From assembly GCA_963848115.1 (NCBI GenBank), contig CAWKCP010000005.1:372001-436000 (forward strand): a stretch of 64,000 nt of DNA, read 5' to 3'. Shown in pieces: positions 10,366 to 19,704 of this stretch (positions are counted from its first letter, which is position 1; each line of letters opens with the position of its first letter). Source of the DNA: JAWKOK01 sp963848115 (GTDB lineage Bacteria; Chloroflexota; Anaerolineae; Caldilineales; Caldilineaceae). A program made the translations under genes and the position numbers. Below the pieces are notes generated by a model. It was not told where the DNA came from and ran no database searches. It saw only the letters and a list, made by a program, of their open reading frames with translations.

Positions 10366-11385
10366 CTATTGCGTCTCTTGCAGGCGGTCTTCGATAGCCA
10401 GGTTATGGGCTGAGGGCGTAGATGCAGCCTGCTGGGCAACCGGTCCAGGCACCAATAGCACGCTCAGTCCAGCCATAATTAGTTCACCGACCGTGGTCCA
10501 GACACGCATGGCAAGGGCGACAACCGTGGTCACGCCGCCGCCCAGCAGCGGGGTCAGCAGGAGGTAGAAGGCTCCCTCACGCACGCCAAAGCCACTCGGC
10601 GTTACGAAGCTCAAGAACCCGATGGCGTAGGCAATCGGGTATGAGGCGATTAGGTGGGGGGCTAGAGAGGTCATCTGCTCAGTTGTGTAGACATTTAGTC
10701 CAAAGGTCAACGCGGCGAACGAGCCGCCCCAGAGCAGCCAATTGACGATGGCGACCAGAAGCAACCCCAATAATCGACTGCTGGAAAGCTCTGTCTCCAG
10801 CGGAGCACGGCCGACCTTTCTCAGCAGCCAATTAATGGCTCCGGTCAATAGCTGCGGCAAAATCAAGAAGAGTACGACCGGTGCAATCATCAGAAGAGCC
10901 AGTCCCATCACCAGTTGGGGCGCGATTGAGGAGAACATGTCTGCCAGCAGGCCGAGATTGCCTGTCGTTACGAGATAGAACGCCGTGATCGGCGCGACAG
11001 CCAGCACGATGATGACCTGGTAGAGAATGACGCTGGTCAGCGTGGCCTCCGCACGCACGCCCCTTTGTTGAGCCTGCAAGGTCATGCTCAGCGGCTGCCA
11101 GATATTGCCCGGGATGTAGCGGACGATGGCGCTCAGAAACCAGATGCGTATCGCCGGGGCATAGGGCAGACGACCACCAACTAGTGCAAGCAAATGACGC
11201 CAGATGCCGATCTCCATGGCCCAGCTTGCCAGCAACAACAGCGCAGAGATCAGCAGCCAGCCGGCCTGTAGCTGCCAAGTGTGGGCGCGCAGTTCCGCCC
11301 ATTGACCTCGCAACAGCATGGCCACAAAGATCAGGGCCACGACCAGAAAGATCGGTTGTGATCGTCGCAGAATTGTCTTCCACAT
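10366..11385 (-). CDS. YbhN/AglD-type flippase-like membrane protein (UPF0104)
   Basis: Integral membrane protein of about 339 residues with eight or so hydrophobic helices. VRYIPGNIWQPLSM and TPSGFGVREGAFYLLL are hallmark motifs of the lysylphosphatidylglycerol synthase membrane-domain/YbhN family (PF03706), which often sits with glycosyltransferases. The start MWKTIL at 11385 is preferred because GAGAGGG precedes it at a good distance; the upstream ATG at 11421 has no ribosome site. It probably forms an operon with the GT39-type gene, perhaps moving a lipid-linked precursor. The substrate is unknown. Confidence 0.8.
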   Translation of the reverse strand: MWKTILRRSQPIFLVVALIFVAMLLRGQWAELRAHTWQLQAGWLLISALLLLASWAMEIGIWRHLLALVGGRLPYAPAIRIWFLSAIVRYIPGNIWQPLSMTLQAQQRGVRAEATLTSVILYQVIIVLAVAPITAFYLVTTGNLGLLADMFSSIAPQLVMGLALLMIAPVVLFLILPQLLTGAINWLLRKVGRAPLETELSSSRLLGLLLVAIVNWLLWGGSFAALTFGLNVYTTEQMTSLAPHLIASYPIAYAIGFLSFVTPSGFGVREGAFYLLLTPLLGGGVTTVVALAMRVWTTVGELIMAGLSVLLVPGPVAQQAASTPSAHNLAIEDRLQETQ

Positions 11386-11448
11386 CACTTCAGTCCCTCT
11401 CAACTTCTTGCAATCTATCATGAAGCCATCATAATGGCGAATTCAGAG

Positions 11449-11478
11449 TTGACAACGCTAGAACATATGAGCTATAAT
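11449..11478 (+). promoter_or_regulatory. recA promoter with LexA-like palindrome
   Basis: TTGACA at 11449-11454 and TATAAT at 11473-11478 are 18 bp apart and point at recA. Within the spacer, GAACATATGAGC (part of TAG-NN-CATATG-NN-CTA, 11459-11474) resembles the GAAC-N4-GTTC SOS box of Gram-positive-type LexA, with a degenerate right half. The promoter is convincing; the LexA assignment is tentative. Confidence 0.6.
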
Positions 11479-11603
11479 GGCCCAATAGATCGAAGCCACC
11501 CTGGTTCTGCACATGACACCGTTGTAAGAGATACCGTTGTAGGAGCCATTGTAGCGCACACACACAACAGAGCCGATGAACCAGCAACCCCGGAGGAGCC
11601 AGT

Positions 11604-12719
11604 ATGGCACGCAGCAGCAAGCAGAAGAAGTCGGAGGATACCGTGAACGACGGCAAGAGCAAAGCCCTAGAGACCACCCTCAGCAACCTGAACAAGAAGT
11701 TCGGCGATGGTATCGTCATGAAGTTGGGCGACGCCACCCGTCTGGAGATCGAAGCAATTCCAACCGGCAGTCTCAGTGTCGACATCGCACTCGGCGTCGG
11801 CGGCGTGCCCAAGGGCAGAATCGTCGAAATCTATGGCCCTGAGAGTTCGGGCAAGACAACCGTCTGTCTGCATGTAATCGCTGAAGCCCAGAAAAAGGGC
11901 GGCATCTGCGGCTTCATTGATGTTGAGCACGCCATGGATCCGGTCTACGCCCGCAAAATCGGCGTGGACATTGACAACCTCTACATCAGCCAGCCGGACA
12001 CCGGTGAGCAGGCGCTGGAGATCACTGAGGCGTTGGTCCGCTCCGGCGCCATGGACGTCGTCGTTGTCGACAGTGTGGCGGCGCTGGTACCCAGGGCCGA
12101 GATCGAAGGCGAGATGGGCGACAGCCACATGGGCTTGCAGGCACGCCTGATGAGCCAGGCGCTGCGCAAGCTAACCGGTGCGGTCAAATCGTCGGACACC
12201 TGCCTGATCTTCACCAACCAATTGCGTCAGAAGATCGGCGTCATGTTCGGCAACCCGGAGACGACCAGCGGCGGCATGGCGCTCAAGTTCTACGCCAGCG
12301 TGCGCATGGACATCCGCCGCATTCAAGCCATCAAGCAGGGCGGTGATGTCGTAGGCAACCGCACACGCGTTACGATCAAGAAAAACAAGGTGGCGGCCCC
12401 ATTCAAGGTTGCCGAGTTCGATATCATGTACAACGTCGGTATCAGCACGGAGGGCGACCTCATCGATCTGGGTGTCGACCAGGACATCATCGACAAGCGG
12501 GGCAGCTTCTACAACTACGGAGATCTGCGTCTGGGGCAGGGCCGTGAAAACGCCAAGCAGTATCTGGTGGAGAACCCCGAGTTGGCGTCAGAGATCGATG
12601 CCAAGATCCGCGAGGTCTTTGGCCTGCCGGTGAACTTCGTACCTGCGGTGGCCAAGGTCGAGGAGGCTGACGTCTCCCCGAACGGTGTCGAAGAGGAAGA
12701 GGTGGAGCTGGCCGCGTAG
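11604..12719 (+). CDS. recA: RecA recombinase
   Basis: DNA-strand-exchange protein of 371 residues. It forms ATP-dependent filaments on single-stranded DNA for recombination and SOS induction. Walker A GPESSGKTT is at residues 78-86; the VVVVDSVAALVP Walker B strand, the loop L1 region (GEMGDSHMGLQARLMSQALR) and loop L2 (FTNQLRQKIGVMFGNPETTSGG) are all intact. The C-terminal tail is acidic (EEEEVELAA), as is usual. A GGAGG ribosome site precedes the ATG. Transcription likely starts at the promoter at 11449-11478 and stops at the hairpin at 12806. Confidence 0.99.
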   Translation: MARSSKQKKSEDTVNDGKSKALETTLSNLNKKFGDGIVMKLGDATRLEIEAIPTGSLSVDIALGVGGVPKGRIVEIYGPESSGKTTVCLHVIAEAQKKGGICGFIDVEHAMDPVYARKIGVDIDNLYISQPDTGEQALEITEALVRSGAMDVVVVDSVAALVPRAEIEGEMGDSHMGLQARLMSQALRKLTGAVKSSDTCLIFTNQLRQKIGVMFGNPETTSGGMALKFYASVRMDIRRIQAIKQGGDVVGNRTRVTIKKNKVAAPFKVAEFDIMYNVGISTEGDLIDLGVDQDIIDKRGSFYNYGDLRLGQGRENAKQYLVENPELASEIDAKIREVFGLPVNFVPAVAKVEEADVSPNGVEEEEVELAA

Positions 12720-12805
12720 CCGAATTTCTATTGCAGGTCGTTGACCCGACAGAGTGCCGCTGTCAGCTGTCAAGGGTCCTGCGAAACCAGGTAGCATCTC
12801 AACAG

Positions 12806-12852
12806 AAGCGTCGCATACAGATTCGTATGTGGCGCTTTTGTCTTCTATTTTT
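12806..12852 (+). terminator. Intrinsic terminator after recA
   Basis: A 13-pair stem (AAGCGTCGCATAC with GTATGTGGCGCTT, two G-T pairs, 6-nt loop, 12806-12837) is followed by a T-rich stretch TTGTCTTCTATTTTT. The remaining gap to tgt (12853-13081) holds no gene. Confidence 0.8.
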
Positions 12853-13081
12853 GGCGTGGTTTACGACTCGTTGACAATTTGTTGGGTGCGTTTGAAACTA
12901 CACGATCGGTTCTATCGGAGAATGTGCGGCTACAGACCGCAACCACGACAGCATGAATTTGAAAACAAGTTGCATAGCGTCAGCATGAACCATGCCGGTT
13001 TGTTGATCCGTCCAATCTCAAACGCGCAGAGGCCACCGCAAACCTTTACGCATGCGATTGGTTGCGGGTACAATATGCTCC

Positions 13082-14269
13082 ATGGAAACGCCAGGTACAG
13101 CAGTTCAGAAGAAACCGTTCGGTTGGGCATCGCTCGGCCAGGATGGCGATGCACGGCTGGGCACGTTCGAAACGCCTCACGGTACTATTCCAATGCCCGC
13201 CTTTGCGCCCGTGGGCACGCTGGCCAATGTCAAGACGCTGGAACCGCGTGACCTGACCGAAGCCGGATGCGATCTCATCCTGGCCAACACGTATCATCTC
13301 TACCTGCGTCCCGGTCATGAACTGATCCGGGAATTCGGCGGGCTGCATCGTTTCATGGGCTGGGATGGCCCCATCCTCACCGACTCGGGTGGCTATCAGG
13401 TCTTCAGCCTGGCCGACTCACGTGACATCGATGAGGACGGCGTCACCTTCCGCAGCCACATCGACGGCAGCACCCATCGTTTCACGCCGGAGTTCGTGAT
13501 GGAGATCGAGCAGGCACTGGGCCCGGACATCGCCATGGTGCTGGACGAGTGCCCCGACCCCCTGGATCGGGACTACAACATTCAAGCGCTGGATCGAACC
13601 CACCGCTGGGCCGAGCGCTGCAAGCAGGCCCACACACGCAGCGACCAGGCATTGTTCGGCATCGTGCAAGGCGGCGTTTTCCCGGATCTGCGCCAACAGA
13701 GCGCTGAGTTTCTTGCCGACCTTGACTTCGAAGGCTATGCCGTAGGCGGACTTGCCGTAGGCGAAACCAAGGACGAGATGTACTCCACGCTGGATGAAAC
13801 CTGTCCGTCACTGCCGGCCGACAAGCCCCGCTACCTCATGGGTGTCGGCGCGCCGGAGGACGTAGTCGAGGCGGTTGCCAGGGGTATCGACATGTTTGAC
13901 TGTGTGCTACCGACGCGCATCGCTCGCAACGCCAGCCTACTGACGCCGGACGGCCGTATCAACATGAGAAATGCACGATTCGCCGATGACCCGCTGCCGG
14001 TGCAGGAGGACTGCAATTGCTACACCTGTCAAACTTTCAGTCGGGCCTATTTACGCCATCTTTACAAGGCCAAGGAAGTCACTGCGCTACGCCTCGGCAC
14101 GATCCACAATGTTCACTTCATGCTCGGACTGATGCGCCAGATCCGTGAGGCCATTGCGGAGGGCAAGTTCGAGGCATTCCGAAGCCAGTTTCTTGAGCGC
14201 TACCAGATCAGCAATCAGAGGGTGCGGCATGAGCAACGCGCCAAACGTCGGGCATCAATGCGTGGCTGA
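13082..14269 (+). CDS. tgt: Queuine tRNA-ribosyltransferase
   Basis: tRNA-guanine transglycosylase, 395 residues from METPGTA. It exchanges guanine-34 of GUN-anticodon tRNAs for preQ1 in queuosine synthesis. The catalytic region is LTDSGGYQVFSL; the nucleophile Asp lies in DMFDCVLPTR; and the zinc site is CNCYTC ... H (C-x-C-x2-C with His in LGTIHNVHF). The start at 13082 is chosen over 13052 because family members begin shortly before the F-G-T-F-E-T segment, and a TACAAT-like -10 lies just upstream (13068-13073). No other queuosine genes are in the window. Confidence 0.95.
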   Translation: METPGTAVQKKPFGWASLGQDGDARLGTFETPHGTIPMPAFAPVGTLANVKTLEPRDLTEAGCDLILANTYHLYLRPGHELIREFGGLHRFMGWDGPILTDSGGYQVFSLADSRDIDEDGVTFRSHIDGSTHRFTPEFVMEIEQALGPDIAMVLDECPDPLDRDYNIQALDRTHRWAERCKQAHTRSDQALFGIVQGGVFPDLRQQSAEFLADLDFEGYAVGGLAVGETKDEMYSTLDETCPSLPADKPRYLMGVGAPEDVVEAVARGIDMFDCVLPTRIARNASLLTPDGRINMRNARFADDPLPVQEDCNCYTCQTFSRAYLRHLYKAKEVTALRLGTIHNVHFMLGLMRQIREAIAEGKFEAFRSQFLERYQISNQRVRHEQRAKRRASMRG

Positions 14270-14280
14270 CGTTTTTTTTC

Positions 14281-14392
14281 GCCACAGATTCACACAGATG
14301 AAAAAAAGATGGGACAGAGATATTTCTTGCAGGACTTCAGTTCTCTGGTAATATCTGTGAAAATCAGTTCGTTATCTGTGTCAATCTGTGGC
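14281..14392. repeat. Inverted repeat element between tgt and uppP
   Basis: The arms 14281-14299 and 14374-14392 are reverse complements at 18 of 19 positions (GCCACAGATTCACACAGAT against its partner). The ~110-bp unit fills the gap before uppP. The ATCTGTGT motif recurs near 6500, so it looks like a dispersed miniature element. Confidence 0.7.
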
Positions 14393-14449
14393 AAAACCCA
14401 ATCCGGCGATTCCCAAGTTGTCGGCCCCAGCACTCGAAAGTAACCTAAG

Positions 14450-15286
14450 TTGCAGGAAATTCTACAGGCCATCTTCTTGGGGTTCGTCCAAGGCGCCACC
14501 GAATTTATTCCCGTCAGTAGCAGCGGTCATCTGGTGATCATCCCCTGGCTCTTGGGATGGGAACGAAATCCCCAGGTGGGTCTCTTCTTCGATACAATTC
14601 TGCATTGGGGCACCCTTGTCGCCATCTTTGTCGTCTTCTGGCGAGACTTCTGGACAATGTTCGTGGCTGCATTGAAGAGCATCGGCAATCGGTCGCTGGC
14701 CGACTCGCAAGCACGCGTCGCATGGTACATTGTCATCGGCAGCATACCCGCGGCAGTGCTGGGGCTAACCTTTACCGACTTCTTTTCAAGACTCTACATG
14801 GAACCGCTGGCTGCCGGAATCGCATTGCTGGTGACCGCCTGCCTCTTGGCAGGCAGCGAGCAACTGGTCAAGCGAGCAGAGCAGCTTCGAGACCTGGACC
14901 AGCTGAGTTTGAGAGACTCGATCTTCATCGGTCTGGCCCAGGGATTCGCCCTGATTCCCGGCATCAGCCGCAGTGGAAGCACCATCGCTGCCGGGCTAAG
15001 CCGCGGTATCCGCCGGGATGAAGCGGCACGTTTCAGTTTCTATCTGGGTACGCCCGCCTTTCTGGGGGCCGGTCTGTTACAGACGATAGAGGTGACATCA
15101 ATGCCCGGCGTCGATGTCGGTGCAATGGCCCCGGCGTTGATCGCAGGCTTTCTGGCTGCCGCCATCACCGGTGTGATCGCCATTCGCTTTCTGCTTGCCT
15201 ACCTTCGCAAGCACAGTCTGTATGTATTTTCAGTCTACTGCGCCGTCGTCGGTCTGCTCACAATCATCGTCACCTTTGTGCGTTGA
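14450..15286 (+). CDS. uppP: Undecaprenyl-diphosphatase
   Basis: Polytopic BacA/UppP phosphatase of 278 residues that recycles undecaprenyl pyrophosphate, the lipid carrier for peptidoglycan and other envelope polymers. Signature motifs are present: the (E/Q)GATEFIPVSSSGHL N-terminal motif, with ATEFIPVSS at residues 16-24, and the second PGISRSGSTIAAGL motif near residue 165. The start is TTG at 14450, since family members begin only ~12 residues before GFVQGATEF and no ATG fits. Loss or gain affects bacitracin tolerance in other bacteria. It lies between tgt and a PstS-like gene, with no obvious operon partner. Confidence 0.95.
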   Translation: MQEILQAIFLGFVQGATEFIPVSSSGHLVIIPWLLGWERNPQVGLFFDTILHWGTLVAIFVVFWRDFWTMFVAALKSIGNRSLADSQARVAWYIVIGSIPAAVLGLTFTDFFSRLYMEPLAAGIALLVTACLLAGSEQLVKRAEQLRDLDQLSLRDSIFIGLAQGFALIPGISRSGSTIAAGLSRGIRRDEAARFSFYLGTPAFLGAGLLQTIEVTSMPGVDVGAMAPALIAGFLAAAITGVIAIRFLLAYLRKHSLYVFSVYCAVVGLLTIIVTFVR

Positions 15287-15350
15287 TGGTATTGACGCTG
15301 CCATTGCCTTTGGCCGCATAGTGTAATCAGCTTGGATCTGCACCTGCCCT

Positions 15351-16319
15351 ATGACCTCTCGACATTCCCTTTTTACCCTTTGCGTAACTCTTCTTGTCTG
15401 TCTGATACTGGCCGCCTGCGAACAGGTGGCCGTGGCAACGCCCCAGCCGATCACGCTGAGGATTGGCGGCTCGACCGCCATGCAGCCGCTACTAGCTTCA
15501 CTGGCCGAGGCCTTTGGTAGAGACCACCCCAACGTCCTCTTCGACATGCGCGGCGGCGGCAGCACACTGGGCGAAGCTCAAGTTCTCGCCCAAGAGATCG
15601 ACATTGCCGCCAGTACGCTCCTGCCCGATGATATGCGGCCGGATCACAGTGCCAGCGGCGACCAAGAAGGCGGCAAACCGGAAGACCAACCTGATGAACA
15701 GACTGACGAACAATCGGGGAACCTCACAAATTCGCTGGTCTATACGCCCATCGGGCTGGACGGTGTCGCGATCATCGTCAACAAGCAGAACGAGGTCGAA
15801 TCGCTGACGATCCAGGAATTGCGCGATCTGTTCGATGGGCGCACGCTTGACTGGACCAGCGTCGGCGGGCTGGGCAACGAGGTGCTGCTCGTGAGTCGCG
15901 AGGATGGAAGCGGCACGCGAGCGCTCTTCGAGGAACGCATCATGGGCGATGAAGCCGTGTCCCTGACCGCGGTGGTCATGCCGTCCAGCGCCGACGTGGT
16001 CGACTATGTGGCCAAACACCCGCTTGCGATCGGATATGTGTCGGAGGGCCACGTGTCCGAATCCGACACGGACAGCGCTCGCGACGACAGCGCCCTCTCA
16101 ACAGACCACCCGGAAGTCCGTCGGGAAGTCCGCGTGGTTGGTGTCGAAGGTCGTTTCCCGGACGCAGCGCTGGACGGCGATGAGCCATACTTTCTCACCC
16201 GTCCCCTCTTCCTGGTCACCAACGGCGAGCCAAGCGGTCGGATCCGACAGTTCATCGACTTTGTGCTGGGACCATCCGGACAGGAGATTGTCGACCGATA
16301 TCATACGCGGATTCGGTGA
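15351..16319 (+). CDS. PstS-like substrate-binding lipoprotein
   Basis: Exported binding protein of 322 residues. The signal peptide ends in the lipobox LAAC (residue ~23), which predicts lipid anchoring. IGGSTAMQPLLASLAEAF and the SREDGSGTRALFEERI motif (ligand-binding Ser-Gly-Thr-Arg) are typical of phosphate-binding PstS/PBP-like-2 proteins. An acidic, Gln-rich insertion sits around residues 100-125 (GDQEGGKPEDQPDEQTDEQ) and is not typical. No pstCAB genes follow, so phosphate uptake cannot be confirmed; it may be a sensor or an orphan binding protein. Confidence 0.8.
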   Translation: MTSRHSLFTLCVTLLVCLILAACEQVAVATPQPITLRIGGSTAMQPLLASLAEAFGRDHPNVLFDMRGGGSTLGEAQVLAQEIDIAASTLLPDDMRPDHSASGDQEGGKPEDQPDEQTDEQSGNLTNSLVYTPIGLDGVAIIVNKQNEVESLTIQELRDLFDGRTLDWTSVGGLGNEVLLVSREDGSGTRALFEERIMGDEAVSLTAVVMPSSADVVDYVAKHPLAIGYVSEGHVSESDTDSARDDSALSTDHPEVRREVRVVGVEGRFPDAALDGDEPYFLTRPLFLVTNGEPSGRIRQFIDFVLGPSGQEIVDRYHTRIR

Positions 16320-16434
16320 GAGGGTACTGATAGACTACAGATTTCATCCAAAAGGATCCCGGATTTGTCTGCCAAACCCGCGTCATCCGCCTATCTATCA
16401 TAGTATGAATCCAAGTACCGGGAGGATCTTTGCT

Positions 16435-17790
16435 ATGCCCCACGTTCGCCCCAATATTTTGCTGATCATTACAGACCAGCAGAGCGCAACCATGATGAGC
16501 TGCGTTGGAAACCGTTATCTCCATACGCCGGCCATGGATAGTCTGGGCGCGTCCGGGCTGCGCTTTCAGCGGGCCTATTGCTGCAACCCAATGTGCGGCC
16601 CCTCCCGCTTCAGCCTGATGACCGGCCGTCTGCCCAGCGAGATCGGCATCCGCAACCACGATGACCGCCATATCGAGTCGATCCCCGATCACATCACAGG
16701 TCAGGCATTGGGCTGGCGACTGCGCCGCGCCGGATACGAAACCGCGTACGGCGGCAAGTTTCACTTCCCCAAGCAGATGCGACCCGAGGACATCGGCTTC
16801 GATACCATCTCCACCGATCAACGAGATGAACTTGCCGAAGATTGCGTCCGCTTTCTGAACGAAGAGCGGGAGGCGCCGTTCTTCCTGGTTGCCTCCTTCA
16901 TCAATCCCCACGACATCTGCTACATGGCCATCCGGGACTCTGCCGCCACGGACCAGGAGCGCAGCCTTTTGGCGCGCGGCATTGACGAACTTGCCGCCCT
17001 TGACGAGGCGCTACAGTTGCCTGAGGGCGTGGACGAAGAGACCTTCTACGCAAACATCTGCCCGCCGCTGCCGGAGAACTTCGAGCCGCAGATCGACGAG
17101 CCCGAGGCGATTCGACGGATGCAGGAGCGTAGTCCGTTCAAGGGGAAGGCACGCGCAGAGTGGGATGAGCGCCGCTGGCGGCTGCACCGCTGGGCCTACC
17201 ACCGCCTGACAGAGCAGGTGGACGCCCAGATCGGCCGTGTGCTCGATGGACTGCGCACCAGCGGCCACTGGGAGAACACGCTGGTCGTCTTCACCAGCGA
17301 TCACGGCGACATGGACGCAGCCCACCGCATGGAGCACAAGACGGTTTTCTACGAGGAGGCGGCGCACATCCCACTGATCCTGAGTTGGCCGGGCGTGATA
17401 GAAGCGGGCACAATGGATGCCAGCCTCGTCTCCAACGGCCTTGATCTGCTGCCGACCTTGTGTGACTACGCGGGCATTGACGCACCGAGAGATGTGGCCG
17501 GACAGAGCCTACGTCCGCTGGCCGAAGGGCGCGATCCGGATTCCTGGCGAACGGCATTGCCGGTCGAGAGCGAAATGGGCCGCATGATCGTGACCGACCG
17601 CTACAAATATATGCGCTACGACGAAGGGGAATATCGAGAGCAGCTGATCGATCTCGTGGCTGATCCGGGCGAGACGCGCAACGCCATCGGCGATGCCGGC
17701 AATCAAAAAGTACTCGAAACCCTGCGTCTTCGCTTCGATGAGATCTCTTCCTCCGAGTGGATACCGGTCGACTTCGCCGAACGATTCTGA
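16435..17790 (+). CDS. Type I sulfatase
   Basis: Sulfatase of about 451 residues from MPHVRPN. RBS GGGAGG lies 9 nt before the ATG at 16435. The N-terminal metal site NILLIITDQQ, the formylglycine motif CGPSRFSLMTG (Cys to be oxidised), and the later TSDHGDMDAAH metal/active-site segment are all present. It would hydrolyse organic sulfate esters. No signal peptide is evident. The neighbours downstream (isomerase-like, ALDH, ThuA, SDR) suggest use of a sulfated sugar, by inference. A formylglycine-generating enzyme is not in the window. A second sulfatase is at 34554. Confidence 0.9.
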   Translation: MPHVRPNILLIITDQQSATMMSCVGNRYLHTPAMDSLGASGLRFQRAYCCNPMCGPSRFSLMTGRLPSEIGIRNHDDRHIESIPDHITGQALGWRLRRAGYETAYGGKFHFPKQMRPEDIGFDTISTDQRDELAEDCVRFLNEEREAPFFLVASFINPHDICYMAIRDSAATDQERSLLARGIDELAALDEALQLPEGVDEETFYANICPPLPENFEPQIDEPEAIRRMQERSPFKGKARAEWDERRWRLHRWAYHRLTEQVDAQIGRVLDGLRTSGHWENTLVVFTSDHGDMDAAHRMEHKTVFYEEAAHIPLILSWPGVIEAGTMDASLVSNGLDLLPTLCDYAGIDAPRDVAGQSLRPLAEGRDPDSWRTALPVESEMGRMIVTDRYKYMRYDEGEYREQLIDLVADPGETRNAIGDAGNQKVLETLRLRFDEISSSEWIPVDFAERF

Positions 17791-17881
17791 TGGGCAATAC
17801 TCGTAGGGAGAGGGCACGGCAAAGCCGGCGGACAAGGCATTCCAAGTACGCGACGGCGGAAATAGCCCCATGAATCGGTAG

Positions 17882-17959
17882 GTCACGCTGGTAGCGTGAC
17901 AACGCTCAATCATCAGACAGATCCAGAAGTTGTCAATGTCGTCCGGCTGATAGCCGGAC
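17882..17959. repeat. Two REP-like hairpins
   Basis: GTCACGCT-GGT-AGCGTGAC (17882-17900) and GTCCGGCT-GAT-AGCCGGAC (17941-17959) share the same design: 8-bp stem, 3-nt loop, G..GCT/AGC..C arms, and CTAC flanks (CTACC on the opposite strand of the first). The 320-bp gap 17791-18111 contains no gene. Confidence 0.65.
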
Positions 17960-18111
17960 CTACGAACCTTCGACATATTTACGCCGCACGGTTCTAGCCA
18001 ATTATCTTTTCGAGTTTATGGTCTTCGCATTTGAAAGGTATGCCATTGACAATGGATCGGCATGGAATGCCATGTCCCTAGAACATGCCTTCCCACAACC
18101 CGGAGTATTGC

Positions 18112-19605
18112 ATGTTGACACTGGACGAACTCTTCGAACGCGACTACGGCAGCGCCAAGATCGGCTTTTTTGGCTGTGGCTGTTGGTTCGATTGGGATCA
18201 GTTTGAGGGCCTCAAGGAGCGGCTTCTTGACCATCAGGCCGTCATTGTGGAGCGACTGCGCGCCGGCGGCGTCGAGATCGTCGACGGCGGACTGGTGGAC
18301 AGGCCACAGGCTGCGGCAGCGACCGGCGACCTCTTCCGCCGTGAAGGCGTCGATTTCCTATTCTGCACCATGAGCACCTACGCCATGGGCAGCACGGTGC
18401 TTCCCGTGGTCCAGCGCGCAGGTGTGCCCATGGTCATCCTCTCGCTTCAGCCGACCCAGGCCATGGACTATGCCAACGGCACCACCTTCATGCAGTTGGA
18501 ACACGACAACCAGACCAGCCTGCCAGAGATCTGCAATGCGCTGGAGCGGGCCAACATCCTCTTGCCGGGTATGGTAGTGGGGACGCTGCACGATGATCCT
18601 GTCGCCTGGCAACAGGTGCTCGACTGGTGCAAAGTTGCGCGCGTCTATGCCGTCGTGCGCAACGCCCGCATCGGTGTCATGGGCCATGTCTACGAAGGCA
18701 TGCTGGACATGAACTCGGACCCGACCATGTTCGACGGCTTCTTCGGCATGCACTGCGAGCATATTGAGTTGGATGATCTGGCAGTCTGCGTCGACGAAGT
18801 TAGCGAGGCAGAGCAGGAGCGCAAGCTCGACGAAATCCACGCCCTCTTCGACTTTCCCGAGGCGGGCAGCGATCCGATCGCCGGACCGGCCAAGCCGGAA
18901 GACGTAGCCTGGGCGGCACGCGTGGCCTGTGGTCTCGATAGTCTGGTCGAGCGCTTCGATCTGACCGGCCTGGCCTACTACTACCGGGGGCTGGCCGGCA
19001 ATGACAACGAACGTCTGGGCGCCTCGCTAACCGTCGGTAGCTCGATTCTCACCGGCCAGGGCGTGCCCATTGCCGGTGAACTCGACATCAAGAATTGTCT
19101 AGCCATGTTGATATTGGATCGGTTGGAGGCCGGGGGCAGCTTCGCCGAGATCCACCCCTGTGATTTTGAAAAGGACATCGTCCTGGTCGGCCACGACGGG
19201 CCACACCATATCGGCGTTGCTGAAGGCCGACCGGTATTACGCGGACTGGATGTCTACCACGGGAAACGGGGCGCGGGCGTAGGCGTCGAGTTCCAACTGC
19301 GGACAGGACCGGTCACCATCCTCTCGGTGACCCAGACATACCAGGGCAAGTTCCGCTTTGTGGTGGCTGAGGGAGAATCGCTGGCCGGCCCCATTCCCCA
19401 AACCGGCAACACCAACACCCGCTGTCGCTTCCCGCCCGATCTGCGTAGCTTCATCGAAAACTGGAGCCTGGCCGGACCTACCCACCACTTTGCCTTGGGC
19501 GTAGGCCATGTTGCGCAGCAGATTGAATGGCTGGCCCGATGTTGGGGCATTGAGTATGTGAATGTCACTGTGCCGGGCTATCGTCGGCCCCAGTATATTC
19601 GGTGA
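18112..19605 (+). CDS. L-fucose/L-arabinose isomerase-like protein
   Basis: Protein of 497 residues that resembles the FucI/AraA ketol-isomerase superfamily. It has an N-terminal Rossmann-like region (KIGFFGCGCWFDWDQFEGL), a middle acidic/His region (GHVYEGMLDMNSDPTMFDGFFGMHCEHIE) and a C-terminal domain with GHDGPHHIG and PTHHFALGVGH, which contain candidate metal-binding His/Asp/Glu. The start MLTLDEL at 18112 follows CCGGAG. It lies between a sulfatase and an aldehyde dehydrogenase on the same strand, which suggests sugar catabolism. The exact sugar is unknown and activity is unproven. Confidence 0.75.
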   Translation: MLTLDELFERDYGSAKIGFFGCGCWFDWDQFEGLKERLLDHQAVIVERLRAGGVEIVDGGLVDRPQAAAATGDLFRREGVDFLFCTMSTYAMGSTVLPVVQRAGVPMVILSLQPTQAMDYANGTTFMQLEHDNQTSLPEICNALERANILLPGMVVGTLHDDPVAWQQVLDWCKVARVYAVVRNARIGVMGHVYEGMLDMNSDPTMFDGFFGMHCEHIELDDLAVCVDEVSEAEQERKLDEIHALFDFPEAGSDPIAGPAKPEDVAWAARVACGLDSLVERFDLTGLAYYYRGLAGNDNERLGASLTVGSSILTGQGVPIAGELDIKNCLAMLILDRLEAGGSFAEIHPCDFEKDIVLVGHDGPHHIGVAEGRPVLRGLDVYHGKRGAGVGVEFQLRTGPVTILSVTQTYQGKFRFVVAEGESLAGPIPQTGNTNTRCRFPPDLRSFIENWSLAGPTHHFALGVGHVAQQIEWLARCWGIEYVNVTVPGYRRPQYIR

Positions 19606-19704
19606 GCGCCCTGCCCATCTTCACCAAATCTACGGACCTGCGCGATAATGGATCCTGTGAATTTGACAAAAATGTACAGCTCAATCGGTCAAGGAGGATC
19701 GAAC

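Noticed and set aside
12754..13251. 165-codon ORF before tgt
   Set aside because: It crosses the recA terminator and the tgt start in another frame and has no recognisable domain.
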